Origin: Selaginella moellendorffii
Lineage: Eukaryota > Streptophyta > Lycopodiopsida > Selaginellales > Selaginellaceae
DNA length: 64,000 bases
Assembly (NCBI RefSeq): GCF_000143415.4
Contig: NW_003314266.1
Location: 952,463 to 1,016,462, forward strand
Reading direction: 5' to 3'
Notes under the pieces: generated by a model
What the model was told of the DNA's origin: nothing
The model's input: only the letters and a program-made list of their open reading frames with translations
The model's database searches: none
Made by a program: the position numbers and the translations under genes
Shown here: positions 32,527 through 43,642 of the stretch, in pieces
Layout: every line of letters begins with the position of its first letter
How positions within the stretch are numbered: position 1 is the first letter of the stretch

Positions 32527-32944
32527 GATGGCATGTATTTATTTAAAAATGTAACTTATTATGGCATGGGGTTCCATGCCATTGTATTAATATTAAAAGA
32601 CAATTCTTTGAGAGGATTTGCATTATACTAGAAGTGTTACAGCATGTTATTGGAAATCTACGAAGTTGTTTTATTAATAAGGGGAAAGTAAAGATTGAAT
32701 GGGGACTTGGGCTCCACCTAGACTCGGAGCAACTAAGCCAATATTAAAAGGATGGAAAGAAATTGGACGACGATGACAAAGAGAAGAGAGAGGTGAAGCA
32801 GTGGCAGAGGGAGGAGAAGTGATTGAGTAGACATTTCCTTGTTTAAAATAAAATAGCATGTGCCTCAATGCAGTTGAATTTTGTTATATTTATATACTAT
32901 ATAAAGGTTTGGAAACCTTATTTTACAAGTGGGATAATGACAAT
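32527..32944. other. 3' flank of gene B inside the transposon
   Basis: AT-rich, no gene. It holds one strong palindrome (32560-32583) and a decayed one near 32853. Confidence 0.6.
32560..32583. repeat. Family 1 palindrome after gene B stop
   Basis: ATGGCATGG / CCATGCCAT, exact nine-base arms around GGTT, 34 bp after the stop. Confidence 0.9.
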
Positions 32945-32968
32945 TCCCACTTTAACGAAATAGAGCTT
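32945..32968. repeat. Right terminal inverted repeat
   Basis: Ends CGAAATAGAGCTT. Exact reverse complement of the left end. Confidence 0.95.
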
Positions 32969-32972
32969 ATTA
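32969..32972. repeat. ATTA target site duplication (right)
   Basis: ATTA then GTACTCTAACTCGG, continuing the interrupted LTR. Confidence 0.9.
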
Positions 32973-33306
32973 GTACTCTAACTCGGTCTCGGACTTGGTC
33001 TCGGACTCGATCTCGGACTTGATCTCAGACCTGATCTTGGACTCGACTTCGGACCCGACTTCGGACTCGGTCTCGAACCCGATCTCGGATCTTGGACTCT
33101 GTCTCGAACTCGGTCTCGAACTCAGCTTCGAACTCGGTCTCTAAGTCGGCCTCGGACTCGAACCCGGACTCTATCTCGAACTCGGTCTCAGAGTCAGTCT
33201 TAGACTCGATCTCAGACTCGGTCCCATCCGATGAACTCTTTGTCATTTCGGTCATGCTTTCGGGGATCTTTTAGCTTACGACACCTTGGGGAGTTGGTTC
33301 CTTACA
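32973..33306 (-). repeat. 5' LTR of the gypsy element, right piece
   Basis: Resumes the LTR after the transposon with the CTCGGACYC minisatellite and ends GGTTCCTTACA. Confidence 0.9.
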
Positions 33307-35690
33307 CAAAGTTGTTGATAACTATAACTGAAATAAAATCTAGAGCTATGGCATAAGCATTAGTTGACTATGGAATCCCAATGAACCAATTGCAACTTCG
33401 TGTACAACTACTAAACTCTTAAACTAACTTTGAAGTCATAACTTTGAATTAAAGAAAGAGACTTAGAGAACCACTATAGTTTATAAAATACCATTGTAAC
33501 AACTGATACCTCCCCTGTTTAAGTCTACCTATTGATAATTGTCTGAGACCACCATTAACTCGGACTTAAGACCACAAGTAGAACAACTATTGTCCTCATC
33601 TAACACTACACATAGGAAGTCAAACTCACTCTATTTGTCCCCCAGATCCTCCTTATCACCTTCTCGAAGGAAAAAAGTTTTGAAGCATTAGTTCCATCTA
33701 GATTTACTATATTCATCCTTATTTTACAATCCATATCATTCGTCCTCACTCCACTACCATATTTGTTTGTCCTCACTCCATTGTCAGGGCCAGACTCCTA
33801 TCCGTCCCCTCCGAAGAAAAAAACAATTTGAAGTGTTGAGGCAAAAAGGAAAAAATGAGAAAAATTAAGGAAAAACAATTGTGGAAGAAGAAAAAGTGGA
33901 TAAAGAAACATAAAAAAAAGAATTTGTAATAGCTGGCAATGTAGAAATGGGGAAATCAAAATAAAGACATATGCTCAAAGCTTAGAAAATAAGGGACTTT
34001 CTATTATAAAATACTTTAGCCACTATAATATAAGTAAAAGATTCACACTGCTCAACCTTCTTAACACACAATTTAACACTTGAGATTGAGAAATTAATAA
34101 TAACGTCCACACTCTCAAGGGAATATATAAACTCCTCAAAGGCTCTTAACAGCACTCACAAGTGAGGATATGCATTCAACTTGAAACTCTGGCCAAAGTG
34201 ATTTGAATATTCAACACTAAAACTGATCAAAGACTTTACCAATGAAACGAAAGCAAGATTCTCAACTCATGAATACACCCAACATCTAAATTAGTATAAA
34301 GAGGACATAAAACACTAAACTCAATACTAGATTGAGAATGAGAATTATCAAAGTCATAAATGATGGACATGCCAAGAGAAGAAAACACTATAAATGAGGA
34401 AGAAATACTAGGAACATGAGAAGATGGCTCAGGCCGACAAATAAGAAAAGGTTAGGAAAGAGTAGAAAGTAAAGAGAAAGGATTAAATAGCAAATTGAAA
34501 GATTAATACCTACCACACGAAATCTCCATTTCATCTCCAAAACTATCTTTATAATAATTAAGTTCTTCATCACAATTCAGAATCTATTCGAGCTTATAAA
34601 CATTGTCTTCCCATAAATTTAATCTTCGAACATTTTCCAAGAACTAAACTGCATCATCCATAACTTGTCAATCAATGTCACAATTATGTTCCATATCAAT
34701 GAAAGATGGCAAAACACTAAAAATAAAATAAGTTGTGTACAACACACCAAGGATGGGTGTAACACCAACATAATTACATCCCATAGCACCAAAAGTTTGA
34801 TCCAATAGAGCAACATTGGCAACTTCAAATGATATACTCTTTGATCGATGATGGTGTGACATGGTAGAAGAAGAAAATGCAATGAAGATTAGAAGAAGAG
34901 TAAATTTAAGCACAACAATAGCTAAAATTCTAGATTTGCAAAAAGTTAATATAAATCTAAAATTAAAAAAGAATGAACAAATAAGAAAAAAAAAACCATA
35001 ATCCCAAACACTAGTACAAAGTGTTACAAAAAACTTTTGCCCTTTAAAGATAAATTGCAATGCCCTTCACCTCCACTAATAAAGCCTGAGTGGCTGTAAA
35101 AGATTAACTGATTTTGGTGATTTTAGCTAGAAAGTGTATCTACCATTGTAGTTTTTAAAGTGGGTAAAAGTAATTGAATTAATTGAATCATAAATTTTGT
35201 GGGATTTGTGGTCATCCCTGGAAAAAAATTATGAGCTACAATTCCTTTCTATACTTTGCCTTTTAGATGATTGCCTCCAATGTGGGAGATCATTGGTGGT
35301 TTTGCAACGGAGTTGATCGGTGCTGTTGTCTCCAAAATTAAAGAGTAGACCACTCTCTGCAAGAACGATAGACAAACGATCTGGCTTGAGGAAGAACGAT
35401 TTTGATGCTTACGCATCGCAGGAAGGAAGAACCCTAAATGCATCCACCTAGGCGCTGACGTGTTCAAACTATGTGGCACTGGAGGTGAGCCACGTCATTA
35501 TAATGTTTCCTAGGGTTTTAGAAAGCGCTCTTGCTGTCCGGCATTGCATTCTCGGTCGAAATCAGTGCGTTCTCGGCCAAAATCTATGCTCCGCTTGGTC
35601 AGCGCTTCACTTTCTTGACAACTCTCTGCACGATTGGTTAGTTCTTTGCACGATTAGGGAATATTTCCAGGTTTTCATGGTCGATCGCGC
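33307..35690. other. No supported gene
   Basis: AT-rich DNA with short frames only and no family recognised. A minus-strand frame at 34668-35060 has no recognisable motif. Confidence 0.6.
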
Positions 35691-35693
35691 AGC

Positions 35694-35808
35694 AGCAGCG
35701 CCAAATGCAGGAGAGCAATGCCGCCAGGAAGATCCGCAAGCCATACACCATCACAAAGTCGCGCGAGAGCTGGACGGAGCACTACAAATTCCTTGAGGCG
35801 CTTCAACT
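35694..35808 (+). pseudogene. REVEILLE/LHY-type MYB exon fragment
   Basis: Reads [19 protein letters not shown], then HYKFLEALQ, the start of the SHAQKYF-class MYB/SANT domain of RVE/LHY/CCA1-like clock transcription factors, and ends at a GTGAGT donor. About two residues are lost in the WTexEH segment. The next exon (DW..IEAF..., SHAQKYF) was not found in the following 800 bp, so this looks like a gene fragment or a captured exon. Confidence 0.7.
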
Positions 35809-36570
35809 GTGAGTTCCTCTCGTCTTTTTCTTGCACAATCATGGCCAAGAAGTAAGGGCAAAGATTATAGGGTAGAGTACGTTCTTTCCCTCTCGAGCAT
35901 CACCATGCTGATCTTTCTTGTAGGCATCGAGAGCAGGGGATGGGTTTTGCCACTTTGCTACTGCAACTACGTCTTGTCCAAGCTGGACGAGGTGAGTGTT
36001 CTGGTATCCTTCTAGACTTGTTTGATTCGGATTTTTCTTTCCAGTTGATGGCAAATGCTGCGACGACTGAGTGGGAGGATCAAGAGGAAACACTGGCACG
36101 TCTAACACGTAAGTTTTGGAGAGTTGGATCTCTATCTTTTTTTGGAGAGTAGGAACCCAACCGTTATCCAGGATCTACGAGCTCGTGACAGAACACCCTA
36201 AGTTAACTTACTGGATCTCTTGGACGTGACCAAGATCTTGCTGGAGCTAGTCTACTCCTGGCTGCTGCTTCAGCTCGGGCGCAACGAGCAATCCCTCGTT
36301 TGGCTCGCGCGACTAGAGAGTCAAGCTCTAGCCAGCACCGCCACCACTGGATAACAGGTGGAGAAGTTTTTCTTGTTTCTCCTGGACAACTTCAATTACG
36401 AGGATCGGCCAGATCACGCTAGCTTAGCGAGGCTGAGACAAATCCACGATAGCTTGAGCAGCAGCCTGGTCAGGATCGAATGGAAGTCAACGAATGTATT
36501 GCCTGGTGTCCTCCAGATGCTCGAGGTACTGTGAGTTCATCAGACGTGGTGTCCAAACTCTTTTTTCTTT
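35809..36570 (+). other. Unidentified exon-like fragments
   Basis: GC-richer blocks such as DVTKILLELVYSWLLLQLG (about 36225) and LDNFNYEDRPDHASLARLRQ (about 36387) with stops between them. They resemble a helical protein, but I do not recognise the family. Confidence 0.35.
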
Positions 36571-37110
36571 GTCCTTCTAGGAGCTCATGATACCCTGTCG
36601 ACGCGAGTGAGCTCCTCGGCCGCCTTGTCCACACCTTCTGTGAAAAATTGTAATAGCAATCTGAAAAATGACCAACTCAATTCCAACAAAAAAATCCAGA
36701 AAGATTACTCCAACAAGAAAAGTGGGGTGGTAAAATTTTGGCCACCAGATATCATTGAACACTATTTGAAGTGGTGAAATCATGGTTATTGTGGATGAAT
36801 ATTTTCCATAAATTTTTTAAAAATCACGGTCAAAAGCCGGCAGTGTCTGAGTCCCTCTGGTCTTCAGTTTTGGAGTGGAAAGATAACCATTCCATTGTTG
36901 TATTGAACATATGTATGGATAACAACCAACTTTGGAGAGTACTACAAGCTTCAGATTCTCATAAACCATGTGATCCAGCTGTGCAATGTTTTTGCTAGTG
37001 AAAGGCATTACTGCACTGCAAATCATGTATGAATATTGCTTTCAATACTTGGAATGTTCAGGTACCAATATCCAATAATCCAGATGTATATGTAGGTTTC
37101 ATACCTTAAA

Positions 37111-37439
37111 TAAAGAACTTCAAAAATGCTTGAAGGGTGACGTTTTCTTTCTTTTGAAGGCTACCTTTCACTTCGAGAGTTTATTAAAAGATAAGTGTAA
37201 AATACAATCAAATTTAATAATGTTTTATAAGCATAAATATAATAGATTTACACACAAATTACAGTGTTATTGATCCAAGTCTAGCTACAACCAAGTTTTG
37301 GAAACTCTATTAAATAAAGAACTTCAAAAATTCTTGAAGGGTGCCGTTTTTTCTTTCTTTTGGAGGGATCTACCTTTCACTTTAAGAGTTTATTAAAAGA
37401 TATAGTCTTCAAAGTGTAAAATATAATCAAATTTAATAA
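37111..37439. repeat. Tandem duplication with about 204-bp period
   Basis: TAAAGAACTTCAAAAATGCT at 37111 and 37315, each followed by AAGGGTG and TTTCTTTCTTTTG. A third partial copy, split by Helitron B, lies at 43201-43226 and 43523-43632. This gives the empty sites used to define the Helitron ends. Confidence 0.85.
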
Positions 37440-37689
37440 TCTATAATAATAAGAACGAAGAACCCACACCCCCGCAGCCGTCCGATCCCAGGCCCGGGGC
37501 AGCCTCGGAAGCCATGGTTCTCGGCAAGGGGAGGCCAGCCCAGGCTCGGGCCAGGGCCGGTGGCCATGGTTGGCGGGAATATCGGCTCAATGTTGTGGCG
37601 GCCAATGGGCGGGATGCACGCGTGGCCGGGAAGGGAAGAGGGCGTGGTGACAAGTGTTATGCCATGCACTCCTAGGGCTCCATGGCTGC

Positions 37690-38452
37690 TCTGGTCGGAC
37701 ACGGTTGTGTGGGCATTCCCGTGAGAGCCTGTGCGTGGTAAGTAACAGGGGCGAGAGTAATGGTAGGATCAACGAGGCCTAGGCGAAGCAGGAGATGCTG
37801 GCTTACCAGGCCCTGTGCCAAGCCGAGCTCATGAGGTCGGAGAAGACGCCCCACCGGACACAACCTGGCACCGCTCCCAATCACCAAGAAGTCGAAATAT
37901 TTCGTCGAGCTTCCATCCAGACGTGTTCTTGAATGGCGGCCATTCTGGTGTGAGGAAATCCTCCCATTTGCGGCAGCGTTCGGTATGATCCCTGTTGGAG
38001 ATCTGCGTCTTTACCAGTGGATTCATAGAACGCTACTCTTTGAAGGTATGGCATGGAGTCCCTCTTTTGCATTAGAGCGAATGTTGTGAAGGGGAGCTGA
38101 CACCTCTCTGTGGGATTTGCAGGCGAGAGAAGATGTACCTCGGTGATTTTCACTTGAAAGTCGTCCATTTTCATCTTCACCCCGTTGAAGATCCAAGCTC
38201 GAACTCGCAGTGACAAGCAAAGCAGCACAGGGACTCCTAGAGGCTCGGGGATATTATATTCTAAACAACACGCACGGATTGATTGGAGTCAAGTCATGTC
38301 ACACAAGCAGACGAGACGATGGACTCTGGATATTAACACGTAAGGTGGTACACAGGATTAATTCGTTTTGACTTTCTCACTGAACTTCGCCATTGTTTCA
38401 AGAGGAAGGAACACCGTGACTTCAATGGCTTTCCCACCTCTCGGTGACGGGT
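37690..38452 (-). other. Possible captured gene fragments inside Helitron A
   Basis: Minus-strand frames such as MGGFPHTRMAAIQEHVW and CRKWEDFLTPEWPPFKN look exon-like, but the protein is not recognised. The right side is cut by the assembly gap. Confidence 0.35.
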
Positions 38453-38967
38453 NNNNNNNNNNNNNNNNNNNNNNNNNNNNNNNNNNNNNNNNNNNNNNNN
38501 NNNNNNNNNNNNNNNNNNNNNNNNNNNNNNNNNNNNNNNNNNNNNNNNNNNNNNNNNNNNNNNNNNNNNNNNNNNNNNNNNNNNNNNNNNNNNNNNNNNN
38601 NNNNNNNNNNNNNNNNNNNNNNNNNNNNNNNNNNNNNNNNNNNNNNNNNNNNNNNNNNNNNNNNNNNNNNNNNNNNNNNNNNNNNNNNNNNNNNNNNNNN
38701 NNNNNNNNNNNNNNNNNNNNNNNNNNNNNNNNNNNNNNNNNNNNNNNNNNNNNNNNNNNNNNNNNNNNNNNNNNNNNNNNNNNNNNNNNNNNNNNNNNNN
38801 NNNNNNNNNNNNNNNNNNNNNNNNNNNNNNNNNNNNNNNNNNNNNNNNNNNNNNNNNNNNNNNNNNNNNNNNNNNNNNNNNNNNNNNNNNNNNNNNNNNN
38901 NNNNNNNNNNNNNNNNNNNNNNNNNNNNNNNNNNNNNNNNNNNNNNNNNNNNNNNNNNNNNNNNNNN
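38453..38967. other. Assembly gap (515 N)
   Basis: Unknown bases; frames drawn through it are meaningless. Confidence 1.
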
Positions 38968-41900
38968 TCTGGAACCTTACATGCATGTCATTATGACAAT
39001 TACATATATCAAGCAATATTAAATCCACCACTCCCACCCATAAATACCACACTAGCAAGCCATAGCATTTATAATAACTTTAACATAATAAATTTTAATA
39101 TTGGTAGTTTATCATTTGTTTGTACTTTTTGTAATGCATTGCATTTTAAAGATGAAAACTCTTCAATGTGTTGCCAGAATAACCAAGTTATATTACCTCC
39201 AATTTCACCCTTACCATTTGATTTACTTTCACTTTACAAGCAAAATAAGAACTCTAATTTTAAAACAAATATTAGACACTACAATAGTGCTCTTGCTTTT
39301 GCATCTATGTCTTCTAATATTGATATTGTAAAAGGTCATGGTCCTTATTGCTTTAAAATTCATGGTCAAATATATCATAATATTGTTTCAGCACATCCTT
39401 CTGAAGGTCAATATCGAACTTACGGACAACTTTATATGCTTGATACTCTAGAAGCTACAAATATAAGAAAGCAAAACCCTTTTAATTCAAACTTTGAGAC
39501 AAACTTACTTAAACATCTTGATGTTCTCCTTCGTCATGTTAACCCATATGCTCAAACTTTCAAAATGATGTATGAAATGGAACAAGAAGAAATTCGTTTT
39601 GCTACGCTTTCAGGTTATCCTATACGTGGTGTTTACATGTTATTAAAAACTGAAGGAACTGATCCACGACGCTATAATGCTCTACGGACAAATGATGTTG
39701 CTGTTGTGTTTGTTAGTGATGATGGAGAACCGCCACATAGTCGTGAAATTTATATATATCCAACTGCAAGCAATTCTAAATGTATCTCAACACTTGATTA
39801 TAATTGTGATCCAATGGTTTACCCATTAATATTTCCTTTTGGTGACAGAGGTTGGCACAAAAATATTTTTAATTCCGGACGTTGAATTACATTGCTCCAA
39901 TACTATGCATACCGTTTATCTATAAGAGACACAATACACTTTGGTTTTGATCAAATTTTACATGCAGGAAAACTCACACAACAATATATTGTTGATGCTT
40001 ATGTAAAAGTTGAAAGCAATAATTTGAATTACTATCGCACTCATCAAAAACAATTGCGAGTTGAAATGTATACTGGTCTTATGGATTATGTTGCAAACCG
40101 TGCTACTAATGAAAATATAAATCCAGGCAAGATTGTTATTTTACCTTTAAGTTTTGGGGGTGGCCCTAGAGCAATGCAACAAAATTATCAAGATGTAATA
40201 GCTATAGTTACTCATTTTTCAAAGCCAGATCTTTTCATTACTTTTACATGCAATCCCAAATGGCCAGAAATTTCTAAAAACTTACATCCAAATGAAAATC
40301 CTGAGGATTATCCAGACTTGGTTTCGAGAGTATTTCATATCAAGCTTAAAGAATTTTTGAATGATATTACTAAAAAACATATTTTTGGAAATTGTATTGC
40401 TTTTATATATGTAATTGAATTTCAAAAGAGAGGCCTTCCACATTGTCACTTTTTAGGGATTTTATCTCATGAAAACAAGATTAAAGACCGTGATGCTATT
40501 GACCAATACATAACGGCACAATTGCTTGATCCTTAAAATGAACCTGAAATTTCTAAAATAATTACATCTCATATGATACATGGTCCTTGTGGGCCTCTTT
40601 ACCCTAATAGTCTTTGCATGGAAAATGGCACTTGCTCAAAAGGTTATCCAAAAAAATTTAATTATGAAACTACTTTTAGTGTTGATAGATATCCAGATTA
40701 TTATAGACTTGATAATGGCTATACATTTCTAAAAAATGGGTGTTATATTGATAATCGTTAGGTAGTGCCTTATAATAAATACCTTTGTAAAAAATATAAT
40801 GCTCATATTAATATTGAAATTTGTGCTACTATAAAAAGTATTAAGTATTTATTTCAATATGTTTATAAAGGTTATGATTGTGCTACAATTGAAATCCATT
40901 CAGCAACCCAACAACCTGATAATATTTTAAATTGGGATGAAATCTCAACATTTTTAAATACACATTATGTATCTGTTCCAGAGGCAATATGGAGACTTTT
41001 TAAATTTAAAATGCATGGTCGTTCGACCCCTATAATACGTCTTCCTATCCATCTTTCAAATTTTCAAAACGTCTATTTTATAGAAGGTTATGAACAAATT
41101 GCACTTCAAAGAGCTACTCAAAATGGTACGATGTTGACAAAATGGTTTGAATTAAATATAAATGACCCAAATGCTAGACAATATACATATCCTGAAATCC
41201 TTTTATATTATACATTTAACCCTCATACTCATAACTGGCAAATTCGACATACAAGAAATGTCATTCCCCGAATGTATTCTGTGTCACCATCTAATGTTGA
41301 ACTATATCATTTACGTCTTATTTTACTCCATAAAAAAGGTGCTACATCTTTCAAAGATCTTAAGACAGTTAATAATATTTATTATGACACATTTCAACAA
41401 GTTGCAAATGCAATGGGGCTTATAACTGATGATACCGAATGGGAAAAATGTTTAGAAGATGCTTGCTTTTTTAGAATGCCAACACAATTAAGACAATTAT
41501 TTGTATTACTTTGTATCTTTTGCACTCCAAAAGATCCTTACCTCCTATGGGATAAATTTAAAGACTTCCTCTCTGAGGATTTCATGCAAACAAATTCAGT
41601 TTTTCATTATGAACATGCTTTACATGATATAAATATTAAAATGAAAATGCATGGCAAAACTAATCAAAACTATCATCTACCTATGCCATCTGAAAAATTT
41701 GATGATGAAAATATTGTCGACTCAACACAAATATATCAAAATGTTGAACAAAATATTCCTCAATTTAATCAAGAACAGTTAAATATTTTTAATGATATTC
41801 TTAATGTTATTGATCACCCAACTGAGCTTAATCGATACATTTTCATTGATGGCCCTGGTGGTACTGGTAAAACATTTCTTCTTAACACTTTTATAAATAT

Positions 41901-43158
41901 TTTACAACTGAAAAAAATAAATGTTGTTAGCATGGCTTGGACAGGAATTGCAAGTACTTTACTTTATAATGGCCGAACTTCACATACTACTTTTAAACTT
42001 CCTGTTCCAATAAATGAAACATCAACTTCCGCTATAACTGTTAATAGTGAAGCAGGTATAAGAATCAAAACTACTAATATATTGTTATGGGATGAAATAA
42101 GTATGGTTCACACTCATGCATTCACTGCTGTTGATCGAGCGTTGCGAGACCTAAAAAATACATCATTACCTTTTGGTGGCATAATTGTTGTCACTAGTGG
42201 AGACTTTAGACAAACACTTCCAGTCATTCCACATGGACATAGGGCACAAATTGTTTCAAGTTCTGTAAGAATGAATAAATTATGGAGATTATTTAGAAAG
42301 TTATTTTTGAAAACAAATATACGGCTTGCTGAAAGTGATAAATCATGGTCTGAATGGCTTCTCAAAGTTGGAAATGGTGAGAATTTTGAAAATTTACCAT
42401 CTTTACCTTCTAACTCCATTTTATTACCTCATACACAACTAATTTATTTGTCAATTATTGATTTTGTCTACCCTTCAATACTTGATATTTCAAACCCTTA
42501 TATTGCAGCCAACCGAGTCATACTTACCCCACTTAACGATAATACATTTGCAATCAACAACACTATTGTCTCTAGATTACAAGGTGATACATACATCTAC
42601 AAAAGCATTGATTTTGTTAACACTGAACATGCTGAAAATTTTCCAATAGAATTCCTAAATTCTATCACACCTTCTGGTCTCCTACCACATAAACTCTCTC
42701 TCAAACAAGGTGTTATTCTTATCCTCCTAAGAAATATGTCTCCATCAGTAGGATTATGTAACAGCACACGTCTCATCTTGAAAAATGCACTACCAAATGT
42801 TTTAGATTGTGAAATTGTGATGGGGCAATTTAAAGGGACAAGAGTTTTTATCCCACGTATCACATTAATACCATTAAATACAGAAATTCCATTCAAAATG
42901 TCCAGACGACAGTTTCCAATTCGTTTGGGTTACTGCTTAACAATCTCCAAATGCCAAGGACAAACATTTGACCGAGTTGGAATTTACTTGCCCCATCTAG
43001 TTTTCACTCATGGGCAACTTTATGTGGCTTTATCAAGATGCACATCACCACATGGACTTGAAATTAAAGTTCAAAACACCACACGCCAAGGCCACCTCCT
43101 TCTTCAAGATCTTTCTGTTTTTACAATCAACATTGTCTATAAAGAGGTTTTATATTGA
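38968..43158 (+). pseudogene. Helitron Rep-helicase with three in-frame stops
   Basis: One reading frame runs from the gap to 43158, interrupted only by TGA (39883), TAA (40534) and TAG (40759), with no frameshift. Rep part: TCNPKWPEI, then the HUH motif in GLPHCHFL (about 40436), and YVYKGYDCA (about 40857) as the catalytic tyrosine segment. PIF1-type helicase: Walker A DGPGGTGKTF (about 41848), Walker B LLWDEISMV (about 42083), and the C-terminal CLTISKCQGQTF (about 42934) and LYVALSRC (about 43018). The gap hides the N-terminus. Silent apart from stops, so recently inactivated or maintained in trans. Confidence 0.9.
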
Positions 43159-43174
43159 ACCTCTTTGTAAACCA

Positions 43175-43190
43175 CCCAGCATTTGCTGGG
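43175..43190 (+). other. Helitron A 3' hairpin
   Basis: CCCAGC ATTT GCTGGG, ten bases before the CTCG end. The same hairpin occurs in reverse in Helitron B at about 43236-43251. Confidence 0.85.
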
Positions 43191-43226
43191 CAAGTACTCG
43201 TTTTTTATAAGCATAAATATAATAGA

Positions 43227-43522
43227 CGAGTATTTGCCCAGCAAATGCTGTGGTGCTGCTTACACACCGTGAGCAACCATGGAGCCCTAGGAGTGCATGG
43301 TGTAACATTTGTCACCACGCCCTCTTCTCTTCCCAGCCACACATGCATCCTGCCCATTCGCCACCACAACATTGAGCCAATATTCCCATTAACCATGGCC
43401 ACAGGCCTTAGCCCGGGCCTGGGGTGGCCTCCCCTTTCTGAGGACCATGGCTTCCGAGGCTGCCCCGGGCCTGGGATCGGATGGCTGTGGGGGTCTGGGC
43501 TCTTCGTTCTTATTATTATAGA
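43227..43522 (-). mobile_element. Helitron B, 296-bp non-autonomous copy
   Basis: Minus strand: starts TCTATAATAATAAGAACG at 43522 and ends with the hairpin and CTCG at 43227. Its first 250 bp match the 5' end of Helitron A and its last 30 bp match the 3' end, so it is an internally deleted relative. It is inserted 26 bp from Helitron A in opposite orientation, between A and T. Confidence 0.85.
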
Positions 43523-43642
43523 TTAGTATAGATACACATAATGTGTATAGTTCCATCACTGGAAACAAATTGAGAGTGCTTTAAATAACAGTGTTATTAA
43601 TCCTAGTCTAGCTACAACCAAGTTTTGGAAATCGATCGGGGA

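Larger units (their letters stand above)
20152..32968. mobile_element. Complete 12.8-kb family 1 DNA transposon (copy 2)
   Basis: 24-bp terminal inverted repeats starting AAGCTCTATTTCG, a 4-bp ATTA duplication, and an empty-site match in the sister LTR define both ends exactly. Contents: orfC and gene A on the minus strand (transposase, broken), a 2.9-kb intergenic region, gene B on the plus strand with ten introns, and more than twenty copies of a 22-24-bp palindrome. A 4-bp duplication and a DDE-like transposase with DN..ENKN would suit Sola-like superfamilies, but that assignment is tentative. Confidence 0.93.
12964..33306 (-). mobile_element. Ty3/gypsy chromovirus LTR retrotransposon, split by a transposon insertion
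   Basis: LTRs at 12964-14149 and 19365-20151 plus 32973-33306 begin TGTAAGC (TATAAGC in the right copy) and end CTTACA. Flanking 5-mers TAAAG and CAAAG fit a decayed 5-bp target duplication. Without the 12.8-kb insertion the element is about 7.5 kb. Internal order on the minus strand is gag, CCHC, protease, reverse transcriptase, RNase H, integrase, chromodomain. Stops and frameshifts in gag and integrase make it defective. Confidence 0.9.
37440..43200 (+). mobile_element. Helitron A (autonomous type, decayed)
   Basis: Starts TCTATAATAATAAGAACG after host A and ends ...CAAGTACTCG before host T, with a hairpin ten bases before the 3' end. The empty site AATAA/TGTTTTATAAGC is preserved in the neighbouring tandem unit at about 37220. 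It carries a Rep-helicase frame. The 3' tetranucleotide is CTCG rather than the usual CTRR. Confidence 0.85.

Noticed and set aside
20785-32583. CRISPR-like array formed by the regularly seen palindromes
   Set aside because: Spacing ranges from tens to thousands of bases, there are no spacers or cas genes, and the genome is a plant's.
38333-39058. ORFs crossing the N run
   Set aside because: Open only because N codons are not read as stops.
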